Source of the DNA: Anaerolineales bacterium
GTDB lineage: Bacteria; Chloroflexota; Anaerolineae; Anaerolineales; UBA4823
Length of the DNA: 31,795 nt
Reading direction: 5' to 3'
Assembly: GCA_016932955.1 (NCBI GenBank)
Contig: JAFGBV010000224.1
Span: forward strand, 1 to 31,795
The notes under the pieces are model-generated. The model was not told where the DNA came from and did no database searches. It worked only from the letters and a program-made list of their open reading frames with translations. How positions within the stretch are numbered: position 1 is the first letter of the stretch; each line of letters opens with the position of its first letter. The position numbers and the translations under genes are program-made. This document shows, in pieces, positions 31,791 through 31,795 of this stretch.

Positions 31791-31795
31791 ATGAC
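31791..31795 (+). CDS. Start of a rightward gene, cut by window edge
   Basis: An ATG at 31791 follows AGAGGAGGAAG with ideal spacing and stands downstream of a near-consensus promoter. Only five bases are present, so the product is unknown. In this position an early or regulatory gene of the element, or the flanking host gene, are both possible. Confidence 0.5.

Larger units (their letters stand above)
22248..31795. mobile_element. Prophage, phage remnant or capsid-forming satellite (right end outside window)
   Basis: A contiguous leftward block carries terminase, portal, protease-capsid fusion, small virion-like proteins, endolysin and connector-like genes. The arrangement is dense, with overlapping starts and stops. 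The gene style differs from the host flank, with less C-rich coding strands and many small hypothetical proteins. The left limit lies between 22186 and 22248, because tex begins there. The right limit is not in the window. No integrase, repressor, tail or baseplate gene is seen in the visible part. Confidence 0.85.

Noticed and set aside
1..31795. CRISPR arrays, tRNA or rRNA genes, insertion sequences with transposase
   Set aside because: None seen on either strand by eye. The only regularly spaced repeats are the short palindromes and the two 14-bp copies described.

Overview
The window reads like a chromosome segment of a Gram-positive-style but deeply branching anaerobe. My best guess is Chloroflexota, class Anaerolineae. 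The pointers are a C-rich, GC-rich coding strand, an Ile T-box in front of an unusual IleRS, a ferredoxin-dependent 2-oxoacid oxidoreductase, 'YLPL' segments after the membrane anchors of exported proteins, and a BNR-repeat protein. This assignment is inference from recalled family features and no search was run.

Host region (1-22186). A leftward ileS, cut by the window edge, sits behind a complete T-box leader and a good sigma70-type promoter. Rightward from there lie a serine carboxypeptidase of family S10, glnA, an exported protein of unknown function, a small four-helix membrane protein, a tight korD-A-B-C operon (2-oxoacid:ferredoxin oxidoreductase) and aspA. Glutamine synthetase, aspartase, a peptidase and the 2-oxoacid oxidoreductase together fit anaerobic amino-acid and peptide metabolism. 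Next comes a leftward operon, secG / family-5 solute-binding protein / BNR-repeat protein, whose genes overlap at stop/start codons. It is divergent from a rightward pair, a PHP phosphoesterase and uvrB. A leftward tex converges on uvrB with a 4-base gap.

Mobile region (22248 to at least 31517). Everything runs leftward and is phage-like. In transcription order it holds a small terminase-like protein, large terminase, a tiny overlapping gene, portal, a prohead protease-major capsid fusion with a strong internal start, a small virion-like protein, four tandem paralogues of about 90 aa, another virion-like protein, a terminator, a hypothetical gene, a GH25 endolysin, a connector-like protein and one more small beta-rich protein. 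It then stops 61 bases from tex. No tail, integrase or repressor gene is visible. At the right edge a divergent control region carries a near-consensus promoter, an operator-like palindrome and a ribosome binding site, and a rightward gene begins at the last five bases.

The most unusual signals are: (i) a tailless head/packaging module that could be a remnant or a capsid-forming satellite; (ii) the four-paralogue array; (iii) the internal capsid start inside the protease-capsid fusion; (iv) families of 15-19 bp palindromes inserted in frame in several coding sequences, whose arms change but stay complementary around a fixed ACGAAGT core or an ACGTAGTGCGT-like core.
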